A stretch of DNA of 64,000 nucleotides, taken from NCBI RefSeq assembly GCF_900101455.1, contig NZ_FMZJ01000012.1, positions 94,674 through 158,673 on the forward strand, given 5' to 3'. The DNA comes from Sphingomonas sp. YR710. GTDB lineage: Bacteria > Pseudomonadota > Alphaproteobacteria > Sphingomonadales > Sphingomonadaceae. Each line of letters starts with the position of its first letter. Positions within the stretch are counted from its first letter, which is position 1. The notes beneath the pieces are model-generated. The model was not told where the DNA came from. It saw nothing but the letters and a program-made list of their open reading frames with translations, and searched no databases. The position numbers and the translations under genes are program-made. Positions 7,903 to 16,454 of this stretch are shown piece by piece.

Positions 7903-9774
7903 TCAGACTGCGCAGCGTTCGGCGAATAGGGGCCGGAAATCGTCGAGCACTGCCGGATCCTCGATGGTCGGCGGTGTCGGGCAGGTCTCGCCATTTGCCA
8001 GCTTGCGCAATACCGCGCGCAGGATCTTGCCCGAGCGCGTCTTGGGCAATGCGCGAACGATGTGGACCTGCCTGAGCGCCGCGACCGCGCCCAGCTCGGC
8101 ACGAACGCGTGCGACAATCCTGGCCTCAAGACCCTCGACGTCATAGCCCGTCTTGGCCACCGCAAATCCGATCGGGACCATTCCCTTCAGCGAATCGTCG
8201 GCGCCGATCACGGCACATTCCGCCACTTCGGGCTGGGACGCGATGATCTGCTCCATCTGGCCGGTCGAGAGCCGGTGGCCGGCAACGTTGATGATGTCGT
8301 CGGTCCGGCCCATGATGTTGATGAACCCGTCCGGATCGATGTGTCCGGCGTCCCCCGTCTCATAATATCCCTCGAACGCTTCGAAGGATTTTGCATAGCC
8401 TGCCGGATTGTTCCACAGGCTGCGGAAGCAGCCCGGCGGAAGCGGCAGGCGAATGGTGACACTGCCGGTCGCTCCGCGGACGACGGGCAGGCCATCGTCG
8501 TCGAGTATCGCAAAGTCATAGCCCGGCAGCGGCAGGCCGGCGCTGCCGCGGCGTCGGCGCGTATCGCCGAGGCCAAGGCAGGTTCCGGTCGCGGGCCAGC
8601 CGAGCTCGGTCTGCCACCAATTGTCGATCACGGGCACCCCCAGCATCGACTCCGCCCAGCCGAGCGTGTCGGGATCCGCGCGCTCACCGGCCAGGAACAC
8701 CGCCCGCAATCCACCGATGCCCAGCTGCTTCGCGAAGCTGGCTTCGGGATCCTCCTTGCGGATCGCGCGCAGGGCGGTCGGCGCGGTGAAGAATATGTCG
8801 ACCTTGTGCCGGACAATCGTGCGCCAGAAGGTGCCAGCGTCGGGCGTACCTACGGGCTTGCCCTCGAACAGCACCGTCGTCGCGCCTGCCAGCAGCGGGC
8901 CATAAACGATGAAGCTGTGTCCGACGACCCAGCCGACATCGGATGCCGCCCAAAATGTCTCGCCGGGGCCAACGCCGTAAAAGTGCTGCATGCACCAGGC
9001 GAGTGCCACGGCATGGCCGCCATTTTCCCGGACGACCCCCTTTGGCGTGCCGGTCGTACCCGACGTGTACAGGATATAGAGCGGATCGCCGGCCGCCACG
9101 GCGATGCAGGGGGCATCAATCGCCTCGGCAACTTGTACCGTCCAATCGAGATAGCATGTCGCGTCGAGGTCTGCCGGATGTGCGTCGCGTTGAAGCAGTA
9201 CCACATGCTCGACCTGATGCTGCGAGAGCGCCAGCGCTTCGTCGATGAGCGGCTTGTAGCGAATGATCTTTTGGCTCTCGATGCCGCATGACGCCGTCAA
9301 CAGCAGCTTTGGTGCTGCGTCGTCGATGCGCTTCGCGAGTTCCGGCGCGGCGAAGCCGCCGAACACTACTGAATGCACGGCACCGATGCGCGCGCAGGCG
9401 AGCATCGCGAACACCGCTTCGGGAACCATCGGCATGTAGATGACGACCCGATCGCCTTTCCCGACGCCGAGTGCCGCGAGCATGCCTGCGGTTCTGCCGA
9501 CATGGTCGAGAAGCTCGCTATAGGTGAGGCATCGCACGTTGCCGGTGACGGGGCTGTCATAGATCAGCGCCAGCTGGTCTCCGCGACCCGCCAGGACATG
9601 GCGATCGACCGCGTTGAAGCAGGTGTTGAGCTGCCCGCCCGCGAACCAGCCGTCGTCTCGATCATAGATGCGGCGCGGCTTTACGACCCAGTCGATGGCG
9701 GCCGCGGCGTCGGACCAGAAAATCTCGGGGTTGGCGAGGCTGTCCCGCCATGCGGTGGCATAGGCTTCGCTCAT
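7903..9774 (-). CDS. prpE: Propionyl-CoA/acetyl-CoA synthetase-like acyl-CoA synthetase
   Basis: 623 residues, the full length of the Acs/PrpE branch of the ANL superfamily. Adenylation motifs are intact: YTSGTTGTPKG (P-loop), NWWQTE (A5 region), YYETGDAG, GRTDDIINVAGHR and the catalytic C-terminal lysine in TRSGKILR. The LPPGC segment and VYGPLLAG resemble propionyl-CoA synthetase more than acetyl-CoA synthetase. It activates short carboxylates with ATP and CoA. It ends the minus-strand set DcaP-MHS transporter-GNAT-synthetase, so import and activation of a carboxylate are encoded together. Confidence 0.87.
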   Translation of the reverse strand: MSEAYATAWRDSLANPEIFWSDAAAAIDWVVKPRRIYDRDDGWFAGGQLNTCFNAVDRHVLAGRGDQLALIYDSPVTGNVRCLTYSELLDHVGRTAGMLAALGVGKGDRVVIYMPMVPEAVFAMLACARIGAVHSVVFGGFAAPELAKRIDDAAPKLLLTASCGIESQKIIRYKPLIDEALALSQHQVEHVVLLQRDAHPADLDATCYLDWTVQVAEAIDAPCIAVAAGDPLYILYTSGTTGTPKGVVRENGGHAVALAWCMQHFYGVGPGETFWAASDVGWVVGHSFIVYGPLLAGATTVLFEGKPVGTPDAGTFWRTIVRHKVDIFFTAPTALRAIRKEDPEASFAKQLGIGGLRAVFLAGERADPDTLGWAESMLGVPVIDNWWQTELGWPATGTCLGLGDTRRRRGSAGLPLPGYDFAILDDDGLPVVRGATGSVTIRLPLPPGCFRSLWNNPAGYAKSFEAFEGYYETGDAGHIDPDGFINIMGRTDDIINVAGHRLSTGQMEQIIASQPEVAECAVIGADDSLKGMVPIGFAVAKTGYDVEGLEARIVARVRAELGAVAALRQVHIVRALPKTRSGKILRAVLRKLANGETCPTPPTIEDPAVLDDFRPLFAERCAV

Positions 9775-9783
9775 TGCGCAATC

Positions 9784-10311
9784 CTACCGGAAGGTCTTGG
9801 AGAGGATCACGAGGGTCGGATCATCCTCGACCGGCTGGGGTTCGAAGCCCTTTTCCCGTTCGAGTTCGATCGCGGCATGATTGTCGCGACTCTCGATCGA
9901 AATCACCCGGCGGACGCCGCGCTTCCTGGCTTCTTCCGCCAGAAGATCGAGCAGCGCCCACCCGACCCCTTTGCCGCGATAATCGGCGCGGACCGAAATC
10001 GCGACCTCTGCGGTATCCGATGCGCGGTCGCTCGCCAGCAGGCCCGAAGCGACGAGCTGCCCCGTAAGATCTTCGAAGGCGAGGAAGCTTTCGACCTGAA
10101 GATGATCCACCTTGACCAGCGGTTCGAGCTGCTCATGGCTCAGGTGAGCGGCGGCGGTGAAGAAGCGAAAGCGCCGATCCTCGTCGCTGACCTTGTCAAA
10201 GAATCGGCCCAATTCCGGTTCGTCGTCGGGCGTTGCCGGACGCACATTGAGCCGCACGGATTCGCGTGTGAGAAGCGAAACCGGCGCGTTGGCGGATGCA
10301 ATGGCGTTCAT
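9784..10311 (-). CDS. GNAT family N-acetyltransferase
   Basis: 175 residues from the ATG at 10311. It shows the GNAT acetyl-CoA pyrophosphate loop (VRADYRGKGVGWALLDLL) and a preceding beta strand (AEVAISV). It lies nine bases upstream of the PrpE-like gene on the same strand. Several bacterial acyl-CoA synthetases are inactivated by lysine acetylation by GNAT enzymes such as Pat/AcuA. The adjacency therefore suggests, but does not prove, that it acetylates the neighbouring synthetases at their conserved SGK lysine. It lacks the large NDP-forming domain of Pat and so is nearer the small AcuA/PatZ-independent type. Confidence 0.8.
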   Translation of the reverse strand: MNAIASANAPVSLLTRESVRLNVRPATPDDEPELGRFFDKVSDEDRRFRFFTAAAHLSHEQLEPLVKVDHLQVESFLAFEDLTGQLVASGLLASDRASDTAEVAISVRADYRGKGVGWALLDLLAEEARKRGVRRVISIESRDNHAAIELEREKGFEPQPVEDDPTLVILSKTFR

Positions 10312-10352
10312 GGTCGAGTGTCCTGTCTTCGATTTCGGCCTGTATTGGGCCG

Positions 10353-10393
10353 GAAAAAGCGGGCGCGCGTTGATCGATCGCAACGCGCGCCCG
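10353..10393 (-). terminator. Rho-independent terminator after the MHS transporter gene
   Basis: A 13-bp stem, CGGGCGCGCGTTG at 10360-10372 and its complement at 10381-10393, surrounds an 8-base loop. On the minus strand it is followed by GCTTTTTCC, a T-run. It lies 11 bases beyond the stop of the transporter gene and separates it from the GNAT/PrpE-like pair. Confidence 0.78.
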
Positions 10394-10403
10394 TTCGCTT
10401 CGA

Positions 10404-12152
10404 TCAGCCGTCGATTTCCCGCTTGTAGGTTTCAGGCAGGAAGATCAGCCCGAACACCAATGTGGCTGCGGCGACGGCGACCGGATACCAGAAGCCGTAA
10501 TAGATATTCCCGTTCGCCGCGACCATGGCGAAGCCGATCGCCGGCAGCAGCCCACCCAGCCAGCCGTTGCCGATATGATAAGGCAGCGACATCGAGGTAT
10601 AGCGGATGCGGCTCGGGAATAGCTCGACCAGCATCGCCGCGATCGGGCCGTAAACCATCGTCACCAGCAGCACGAGATAGAACAGCAACGCGATCACCAT
10701 CGGGGTATTGATCGCCTTGGGATCGGCCTTGGCGGGATAACCGACCTTCGACAGCTCACCGATTACCGCCACTTTTGCCTCTACGGCGGGCTTGCCGGCT
10801 TCGGCAGGCTTCGCCGCGACGGCGGGCGCGCCGACGACCCGGGCCGTGAATGCAGCGATCGCCTTTTTCTTTTCGTCGCCTTTCAGCGTCGCCGGATCTG
10901 GCGCCGTGATGGTCGTGGTCCCGATCGTGATTGCCGCGAGAGCGCCTGATGTAGCGGCGACGTTGCGATAGTTGACGCCCGCCTTGGCCAGCGCGTTCTT
11001 GACGATGTCGCAACTGGTTGTGTCGAACTTGTTCTGGCCCACCGGATCGAATTGCGACGAGCACTCGGCAGGGTTGGCGATCAGAGTGACCGGTGCGGTG
11101 GCCTGAGCCCTGGCAAGCGCGGGATTCGCGGCCTCGGTCAGCGCGTGGAACACCGGGAACAACGTGACCGCAGCCAGCGCGCACCCGCCCAGAATGATCG
11201 GCTTGCGGCCAATCTTGTCGGACAACCAGCCGAAGAAGAGGAAGAAGGGGGTCGCCAGCAGAAGCGCCGTGATCACGAGCGTGTTCGCCGTCAGCCCTTC
11301 GACCTTGAGCATTTTTTCGAGAAAATACATCGCGTAGAGCTGACCGGTGTACCAGATGACAGCCTGACCGGCGATCGCGCCGAAGAAGGCGATAAGCACG
11401 ATCTTCATGTTCTTCCACTGCCCGAATGCTTCGGTGAGCGGTGCTTTCGATCCCGTCCCCTCATCCTTCATTTTCTTGAAGACCGGCGACTCATGGAGCT
11501 TCAGGCGTAGCCACAGCCCGACAGCGAGGAAGCCGCCGGAGAGCAGATAGGGGATCCGCCAGCCCCATTCCCGGAACGCTTCCTCGCCGATCCCCACCGT
11601 CGGCGAACGAACGACGATGACGATCAGCAGCGCCATTGCCAGGCCCGCCGTCGCCGTGATCTGAATCCAGCTGGTGTACAGGCCGCGCTTCCCGTTTGGC
11701 GCGTGTTCCGCGACATAGGTAGCAGCACCGCCATATTCGCCGCCAAGCGCGAGGCCCTGAAACATCCGCAACACGACAAGCATGATCGGGGCGGCGACGC
11801 CTGCGGTTTTATACGTGGGCAGGCAGCCCACCAGGAACGTCGAAAGCCCCATCACGAGCAGCGTGATGATGAACGTGTAGCGGCGGCCGAACAGGTCGCC
11901 GATGCGGCCGAAGAAGAGCGCGCCGAACGGACGCACGATGAAGCCTGCGGCAAATACCAGCAACGCCATGATGAACGAGGTGGTCTGGTTCAATCCGGTC
12001 AGGAACTGGGCGGCGATGATGGTCGTCAGCAAGCCGTACAGATAGAAATCATACCATTCGAACACCGTGCCGAGCGAACTGGCGGTGATAATCAGTTTCT
12101 CACTGTGCGTTGCCACATGATGTTTGGGCAAGGCATCGTCCGTCGTTGCCAT
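10404..12152 (-). CDS. MHS-family MFS carboxylate transporter with a large periplasmic insert
   Basis: 582 residues, about 140 longer than usual for metabolite:H+ symporters. The family start (TASSLGTVFEWYDFYLYG), the GRIGDLFGRR cytoplasmic loop and GGEYGGAATYVAEHAP are clear. Helix 9 (about 321-338) and helix 10 (about 484-504) are separated by an extra region at ~341-483. By topology that loop is periplasmic. It contains two cysteines (364 and 381) that could pair, and an Ala/Pro/Lys-rich stretch. It probably imports acetate, propionate or a related acid, given the flanking acyl-CoA synthetases. It follows the DcaP porin gene by 73 bases. Confidence 0.88.
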   Translation of the reverse strand: MATTDDALPKHHVATHSEKLIITASSLGTVFEWYDFYLYGLLTTIIAAQFLTGLNQTTSFIMALLVFAAGFIVRPFGALFFGRIGDLFGRRYTFIITLLVMGLSTFLVGCLPTYKTAGVAAPIMLVVLRMFQGLALGGEYGGAATYVAEHAPNGKRGLYTSWIQITATAGLAMALLIVIVVRSPTVGIGEEAFREWGWRIPYLLSGGFLAVGLWLRLKLHESPVFKKMKDEGTGSKAPLTEAFGQWKNMKIVLIAFFGAIAGQAVIWYTGQLYAMYFLEKMLKVEGLTANTLVITALLLATPFFLFFGWLSDKIGRKPIILGGCALAAVTLFPVFHALTEAANPALARAQATAPVTLIANPAECSSQFDPVGQNKFDTTSCDIVKNALAKAGVNYRNVAATSGALAAITIGTTTITAPDPATLKGDEKKKAIAAFTARVVGAPAVAAKPAEAGKPAVEAKVAVIGELSKVGYPAKADPKAINTPMVIALLFYLVLLVTMVYGPIAAMLVELFPSRIRYTSMSLPYHIGNGWLGGLLPAIGFAMVAANGNIYYGFWYPVAVAAATLVFGLIFLPETYKREIDG

Positions 12153-12225
12153 CGCATTCTCTCCCTTGTTGCCGTGGCAGCGATTGCCACCCCGCCATGC
12201 TTCGATTTGCTCTTACGCTTGCCGT

Positions 12226-13680
12226 TCAGAAACCATATTTCGCGGCGAATTCCAGCCGCCCGACGGCCCCCGAGACGCCTGATACAAGCTCGCGCTCGCC
12301 GTGGCGATATTCGACACCCAGATCCACATTTTTGACCGGTGAATAGAACAGGTTCCCCGCCACGCTCCATGCGCGCTTGTTGAACGTGGCAAGATTGGCG
12401 GCTTGCAGCGCGCCAGCATAAGAGACCTTCTGGAAGCTGCCCATCAGGTTGATCCGCAGTTGGGGCGTGATGGGGATGCGCGCAGCTGCGATCGCCGCAA
12501 AGATCTTCACATCCTCCAGACGGCCGCTGGCGGCCACATAGACCGCATCAGGCGCAAAGTTCAGGCCGACGTAGCGGCCGATATCCTTGCCATACGTCGC
12601 CATGAACCGAATGTCCGACGTTTTATCATGGTTGAGCCACAGCTTTCCGGCGGCGGAAACCCCATAGCCGGTGGCGGTTGCGCCGACCCCGGCAGTTTCC
12701 AACCTGATTTGCCTGGCAAGCGCAGCAAGACTCAGCTCGCCATAGGTCCCGGCGACCGCCAGGCGGGCAGTGAAGTCCGGCAGGTGATCGGTGCCATTCT
12801 CGACAAGCGTCGGCGAACCGGGCGTCGCCGTGCTGCTTTCGGGATTCTCGACGGCAATGTTGAGGGTCACCGATTTCGTCAGCGGCGCGCTATAGCGTAT
12901 CTGCGGCTGGCGAACGAAGACTGTGCCCTCGACGCCTCCCACATAGTCCGTGCTCTCGGGAAGCGCGCCGACATATTGGAATGTCGTCCACTCCTGTCCG
13001 AACGTGAACCGATCGACCGTCATGAAGGCGCGGCGCAGCGCCAGCGTGTAGCCGTTGGTGGTGCGCTGCGATCCGCCGCCCGTGATCGTCGGCGCGGCAT
13101 TGGCGGTGGTCTGGAAATCGGTCTCGAGATAGCCTTTGACCTGATGGCCCGCGACGGTCGACGCGAAGTTCAGCCAGAGGCGTGTCTGCTTGGCGGTGGC
13201 GTCGGCATAAGTGGCTGCGCGACCGCCGGTGGGGATAGCCTGCGGCAGATAGAAATCGCGGCCGAGCGAGTTCGTCGCAACGGGGCCATCGCCGAAATGC
13301 GAGTTGGCGGCAATCATCTTCAGATAGCCACCGAGCTTGATGGTGGTGTTGCCGTCGCGAATGCCTTCGGGTAGCGGCGCGGACTCGAACCTGGCGAGCT
13401 TCGTCGCGGTCTGCGCGCTGCTCGTGGCCGCGGCGAGTGCTTGCGCCTGCGCGGCGGCGGCAGCCTTTGCCGCATCGTCCGCGGCGGTCTGTGCTGCGGC
13501 AATCGCGTGGGCCTGTTTACCACCCGCTTCCAACGCCCCGTGCATCTCGGCGATCTCGGCCTCGAGTTTCGCGACGCGCGCCTCGAGTTCGCTCTCATGT
13601 CGGTTCTTGGCCAGTGCTGCCTGTGGCGCAATCAATGCGCTTGCGGCAAGCAAGCCGGCGACGTTTCTCCAATTGCCCAT
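12226..13680 (-). CDS. DcaP-family trimeric outer-membrane porin
   Basis: About 484 residues. A GGGGAGAGG site is followed by ATGTGTATG; the second ATG (13680) has the better spacing. A signal peptide ends near AALAKNR. Next comes a heptad-type helix (about residues 28-95; ELEARVAKLEAEIAEM then Ala-rich), the N-terminal coiled coil of DcaP porins. The rest reads as alternating beta strands of a barrel ending in a C-terminal phenylalanine (AAKYGF). DcaP-type porins pass dicarboxylates and other small acids across the outer membrane. With the MHS transporter downstream, it gives a two-membrane uptake route. Confidence 0.87.
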   Translation of the reverse strand: MGNWRNVAGLLAASALIAPQAALAKNRHESELEARVAKLEAEIAEMHGALEAGGKQAHAIAAAQTAADDAAKAAAAAQAQALAAATSSAQTATKLARFESAPLPEGIRDGNTTIKLGGYLKMIAANSHFGDGPVATNSLGRDFYLPQAIPTGGRAATYADATAKQTRLWLNFASTVAGHQVKGYLETDFQTTANAAPTITGGGSQRTTNGYTLALRRAFMTVDRFTFGQEWTTFQYVGALPESTDYVGGVEGTVFVRQPQIRYSAPLTKSVTLNIAVENPESSTATPGSPTLVENGTDHLPDFTARLAVAGTYGELSLAALARQIRLETAGVGATATGYGVSAAGKLWLNHDKTSDIRFMATYGKDIGRYVGLNFAPDAVYVAASGRLEDVKIFAAIAAARIPITPQLRINLMGSFQKVSYAGALQAANLATFNKRAWSVAGNLFYSPVKNVDLGVEYRHGERELVSGVSGAVGRLEFAAKYGF

Positions 13681-13865
13681 ACACATCCTCTCCCCGTGAT
13701 CGGGCCCTTTGCGGGTGTGGCATTGTCTTCGAGGCGATAAGCGGGTGACAGCGCGACCATCGTCGATCGGCCTACGACGTTGGTCTAGGATAGCGGGGCG
13801 CGCGTCGGCGGCTAAACTCGTGGGCGGGAGTCGGGGAGCCCGACCGAGCGAGAGGATGGCTTCGA
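13681..13865. promoter_or_regulatory. Divergent promoter region between porin operon and acs
   Basis: 185 bases separate the minus-strand porin/transporter genes from the plus-strand acetyl-CoA synthetase gene. Both promoters must lie here. Because acs is followed by a CrbR-type regulator, this is the natural place for CrbR binding. I see no clear operator repeat. Confidence 0.4.
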
Positions 13866-15815
13866 ATGGCCGGCACAACCTATCCCATACCGAGCGAATG
13901 GGCCCGAACCGCGCTGATCGACAGCGCCGGCTATGCCGAGATGTATCGCCGATCGATCGACGAGCCCGAGACCTTCTGGGGCGATCAGGCACAGCGGCTG
14001 GACTGGATCCGCCCCTTCACGCAAGCCAAGCAAACGAGTTTCGACCGGGAGGATTTCGGCATCGCCTGGTTCGCCGATGGCACGCTCAACCTTTCGGCCA
14101 ATTGTCTCGATCGTCACCTCGCCGCTCTCGGTGAAAACATCGCGATCCTTTGGGAGCCTGACGATCCCGCGACGCCAGAGCGCCGGATAACCTACCGTCA
14201 GCTTCATGCCGATGTCTGCCGCTTCGCCAATCTTCTCCGGGCTTGTGGGGTGCAGCGCGGAGATCGTGTGACAATCTATCTGCCGATGGTTCCTGAAGCG
14301 GCCGTGGCGATGTTGGCCTGCGCGCGAATAGGGGCGATCCACTCGATCGTTTTTGCAGGCTTCTCGCCGGAGGCGCTTGCGGGCCGGATCGAGGATTGCG
14401 GCAGCCGGATCGTGCTGACGGCGGATGAGGGACTTCGCGGCGGCAAGCGGGTCCCGCTAAAGGCCAATGTCGATGCGGCTCTCGGCCAATGCCCCGACGT
14501 CGAAACCGTTATCGTGCTGCGCCACACCGGGGCCGACGTGCCGCTGCTGGCCGGACGCGATCTCGACTGGCATGAATCGAGCGCCGCGCAATCGGCCGAA
14601 TGTGCGTCGGCGGAATTGTCGGCCGAGGATCCGCTGTTCATCCTCTACACGTCCGGATCGACCGGCAAACCGAAGGGCGTGGTCCACACCACCGGAGGCT
14701 ATGCCGTCTGGGCTTCGATGACGCACCAATATGTTTTCGATTATCGGCCGGGCCAGATCTACTGGTGTGCCGCGGACATCGGCTGGGTCACCGGCCACTC
14801 TTATGTGATTTACGGGCCGCTGATGAACGGCGCGACGACCGTCATGTTCGAAGGCGTCCCCAATTTTCCGGATCCCTCACGATTCTGGCAGATCATCGAT
14901 AAATTCGGCGTGGAGATCTTCTATGGCGCGCCGACCGCCTTGCGAGCGCTCATGCGTGAAGGTGATCAGTGGGTACGCGCGACAAGCCGCAAGAGCCTGC
15001 GCCTGCTCGGCTCCGTCGGTGAACCGATCAACCCCGAAGCATGGGAGTGGTATCATAAGGTCGTGGGCGAGGAACGCTGCCCGATCGTCGACACCTGGTG
15101 GCAGACCGAAACCGGCGGGGCTATGATCACGCCATTGCCGGGCGCGACCGCGCTGAAGCCCGGAAGTGCAACGCTGCCCTTCTTTGGCGTGCGGCCCCTT
15201 CTGGTCGACAATGACGGCAAGCCGGTTGAAGGCGCGGGCGATGGCTGTCTCGTCATCGCCGACAGTTGGCCGGGGCAGATGCGGACCGTCTGGGGAGATC
15301 ATGATCGTTTCTTCCAGACCTATTTCTCCACTTTTCCGGGGATGTATTTCACCGGCGACGGCTGCCGCCGCGACGAGGATGGCTATTATTGGATCACCGG
15401 TCGCATAGATGACGTGATCAACGTATCGGGCCACCGCATGGGCACCGCCGAGGTGGAAAGTGCGTTGGTTGCCCATCCGAAGGTTGCCGAAGCGGCAGTC
15501 GTCGGCATGCCGCACGAGATCAAGGGCCAGGGCATCTATGCGTTCGTCACCACCAACGCCGACGTCGAACCCGATGAGACTTTGCGGCGGGAGCTGGTGC
15601 GCTGGGTTCGTCAGGAGATCGGGCCGATCGCAACACCCGACGTCATCCAGTTCGCGCCTGCCTTGCCCAAAACCCGCTCAGGCAAGATCATGCGGCGGAT
15701 CCTGCGAAAGATCGGGGAGAATGATGTCGGCAATCTGGGCGATACATCGACGCTTGCAGATCCCGCGGTGGTGGATCATCTCCTCGCGGGTAGGCCGATG
15801 CTGGCCGACGCATAG
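13866..15815 (+). CDS. acs: Acetyl-CoA synthetase
   Basis: 649 residues, matching Acs in length. Motifs in order: N-terminal domain ([17 protein letters not shown]), [11 protein letters not shown], the CoA-pocket region [50 protein letters not shown] and the adenylation lysine in TRSGKIMRR. The invariant Trp of Acs that limits substrate size is in the WWQTE region. It converts acetate, ATP and CoA to acetyl-CoA, AMP and PPi. It lies 9 bases before the response regulator gene and is likely co-transcribed with it. The SGK lysine is the usual site of inhibitory acetylation, and a GNAT gene lies nearby. Confidence 0.94.
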   Translation: MAGTTYPIPSEWARTALIDSAGYAEMYRRSIDEPETFWGDQAQRLDWIRPFTQAKQTSFDREDFGIAWFADGTLNLSANCLDRHLAALGENIAILWEPDDPATPERRITYRQLHADVCRFANLLRACGVQRGDRVTIYLPMVPEAAVAMLACARIGAIHSIVFAGFSPEALAGRIEDCGSRIVLTADEGLRGGKRVPLKANVDAALGQCPDVETVIVLRHTGADVPLLAGRDLDWHESSAAQSAECASAELSAEDPLFILYTSGSTGKPKGVVHTTGGYAVWASMTHQYVFDYRPGQIYWCAADIGWVTGHSYVIYGPLMNGATTVMFEGVPNFPDPSRFWQIIDKFGVEIFYGAPTALRALMREGDQWVRATSRKSLRLLGSVGEPINPEAWEWYHKVVGEERCPIVDTWWQTETGGAMITPLPGATALKPGSATLPFFGVRPLLVDNDGKPVEGAGDGCLVIADSWPGQMRTVWGDHDRFFQTYFSTFPGMYFTGDGCRRDEDGYYWITGRIDDVINVSGHRMGTAEVESALVAHPKVAEAAVVGMPHEIKGQGIYAFVTTNADVEPDETLRRELVRWVRQEIGPIATPDVIQFAPALPKTRSGKIMRRILRKIGENDVGNLGDTSTLADPAVVDHLLAGRPMLADA

Positions 15816-15824
15816 CGAGTTTTC

Positions 15825-16454
15825 GTGACAGACACTGTCCTCATCGCCGACGATCATCCGCTGTTCCGGCAGGCGCTCGCGCTGGCCGTGGGCAGGGTGC
15901 TGCCGGATGCAACGGTGATCGAGGCGGGCACATTATCCACGGCAGCGCATGCCGCCGTCGAAGCGGCCGATCTTCGCTTGATCCTGCTCGACCTCAAAAT
16001 GCCGGGGGCGGTCGGCTATTCGGGCATCGCGCTGCTGCATGCCGAGCGTCCGTCCGTCCCGATCCTCGTCGTTTCGAGCGCCCAGGAGTCAAGCGCCGCG
16101 CAGGAAGCCCGAGCGTTCGGCGCGGTCGGTTTCCTGCGCAAGGACAGCGAACTCGCCGCCATCGAAACCGCGATCCGCGCGGCGCTGGGGCAGGCGCCGA
16201 TTGCCGCGCAGGACGACGAGGCCGGCGCGATCGATGCGATTCGAAGCGATGTCGCCGCGCTGACGCCAGCCCAGCTCAAGGTTCTGCTTGCGGTGCTCGA
16301 CGGCCAGCTCAACAAGCAGATCGCCTTTTCGCTGAAGATCAGCGAGGCCACGGTCAAGGCCCATATGACGGCGATCATGCGCAAGCTCGACGTTTCGAAC
16401 CGAACGCAGGCGGCGCTCGTCGCGCGGTCGCTAGGCCTCGACCTGCGGCACTGA
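15825..16454 (+). CDS. crbR: LuxR-family response regulator, CrbR/ErdR type
   Basis: 209 residues from a GTG start at 15825. The receiver domain has the acidic pair (IADDHP) and phospho-acceptor Asp56 in ILLDLKMPG. A LuxR-type HTH lies at about 145-200 (LNKQIAFSLKISEATVKAHMTAIMRKL). It directly follows acs and converges with a large SLC5-type hybrid kinase. In Vibrio and Pseudomonas the CrbS/CrbR (MxtR/ErdR) pair activates acs during acetate use, so the same role is inferred here. Its 3' end overlaps the kinase gene by 24 bases on opposite strands. Confidence 0.85.
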   Translation: MTDTVLIADDHPLFRQALALAVGRVLPDATVIEAGTLSTAAHAAVEAADLRLILLDLKMPGAVGYSGIALLHAERPSVPILVVSSAQESSAAQEARAFGAVGFLRKDSELAAIETAIRAALGQAPIAAQDDEAGAIDAIRSDVAALTPAQLKVLLAVLDGQLNKQIAFSLKISEATVKAHMTAIMRKLDVSNRTQAALVARSLGLDLRH

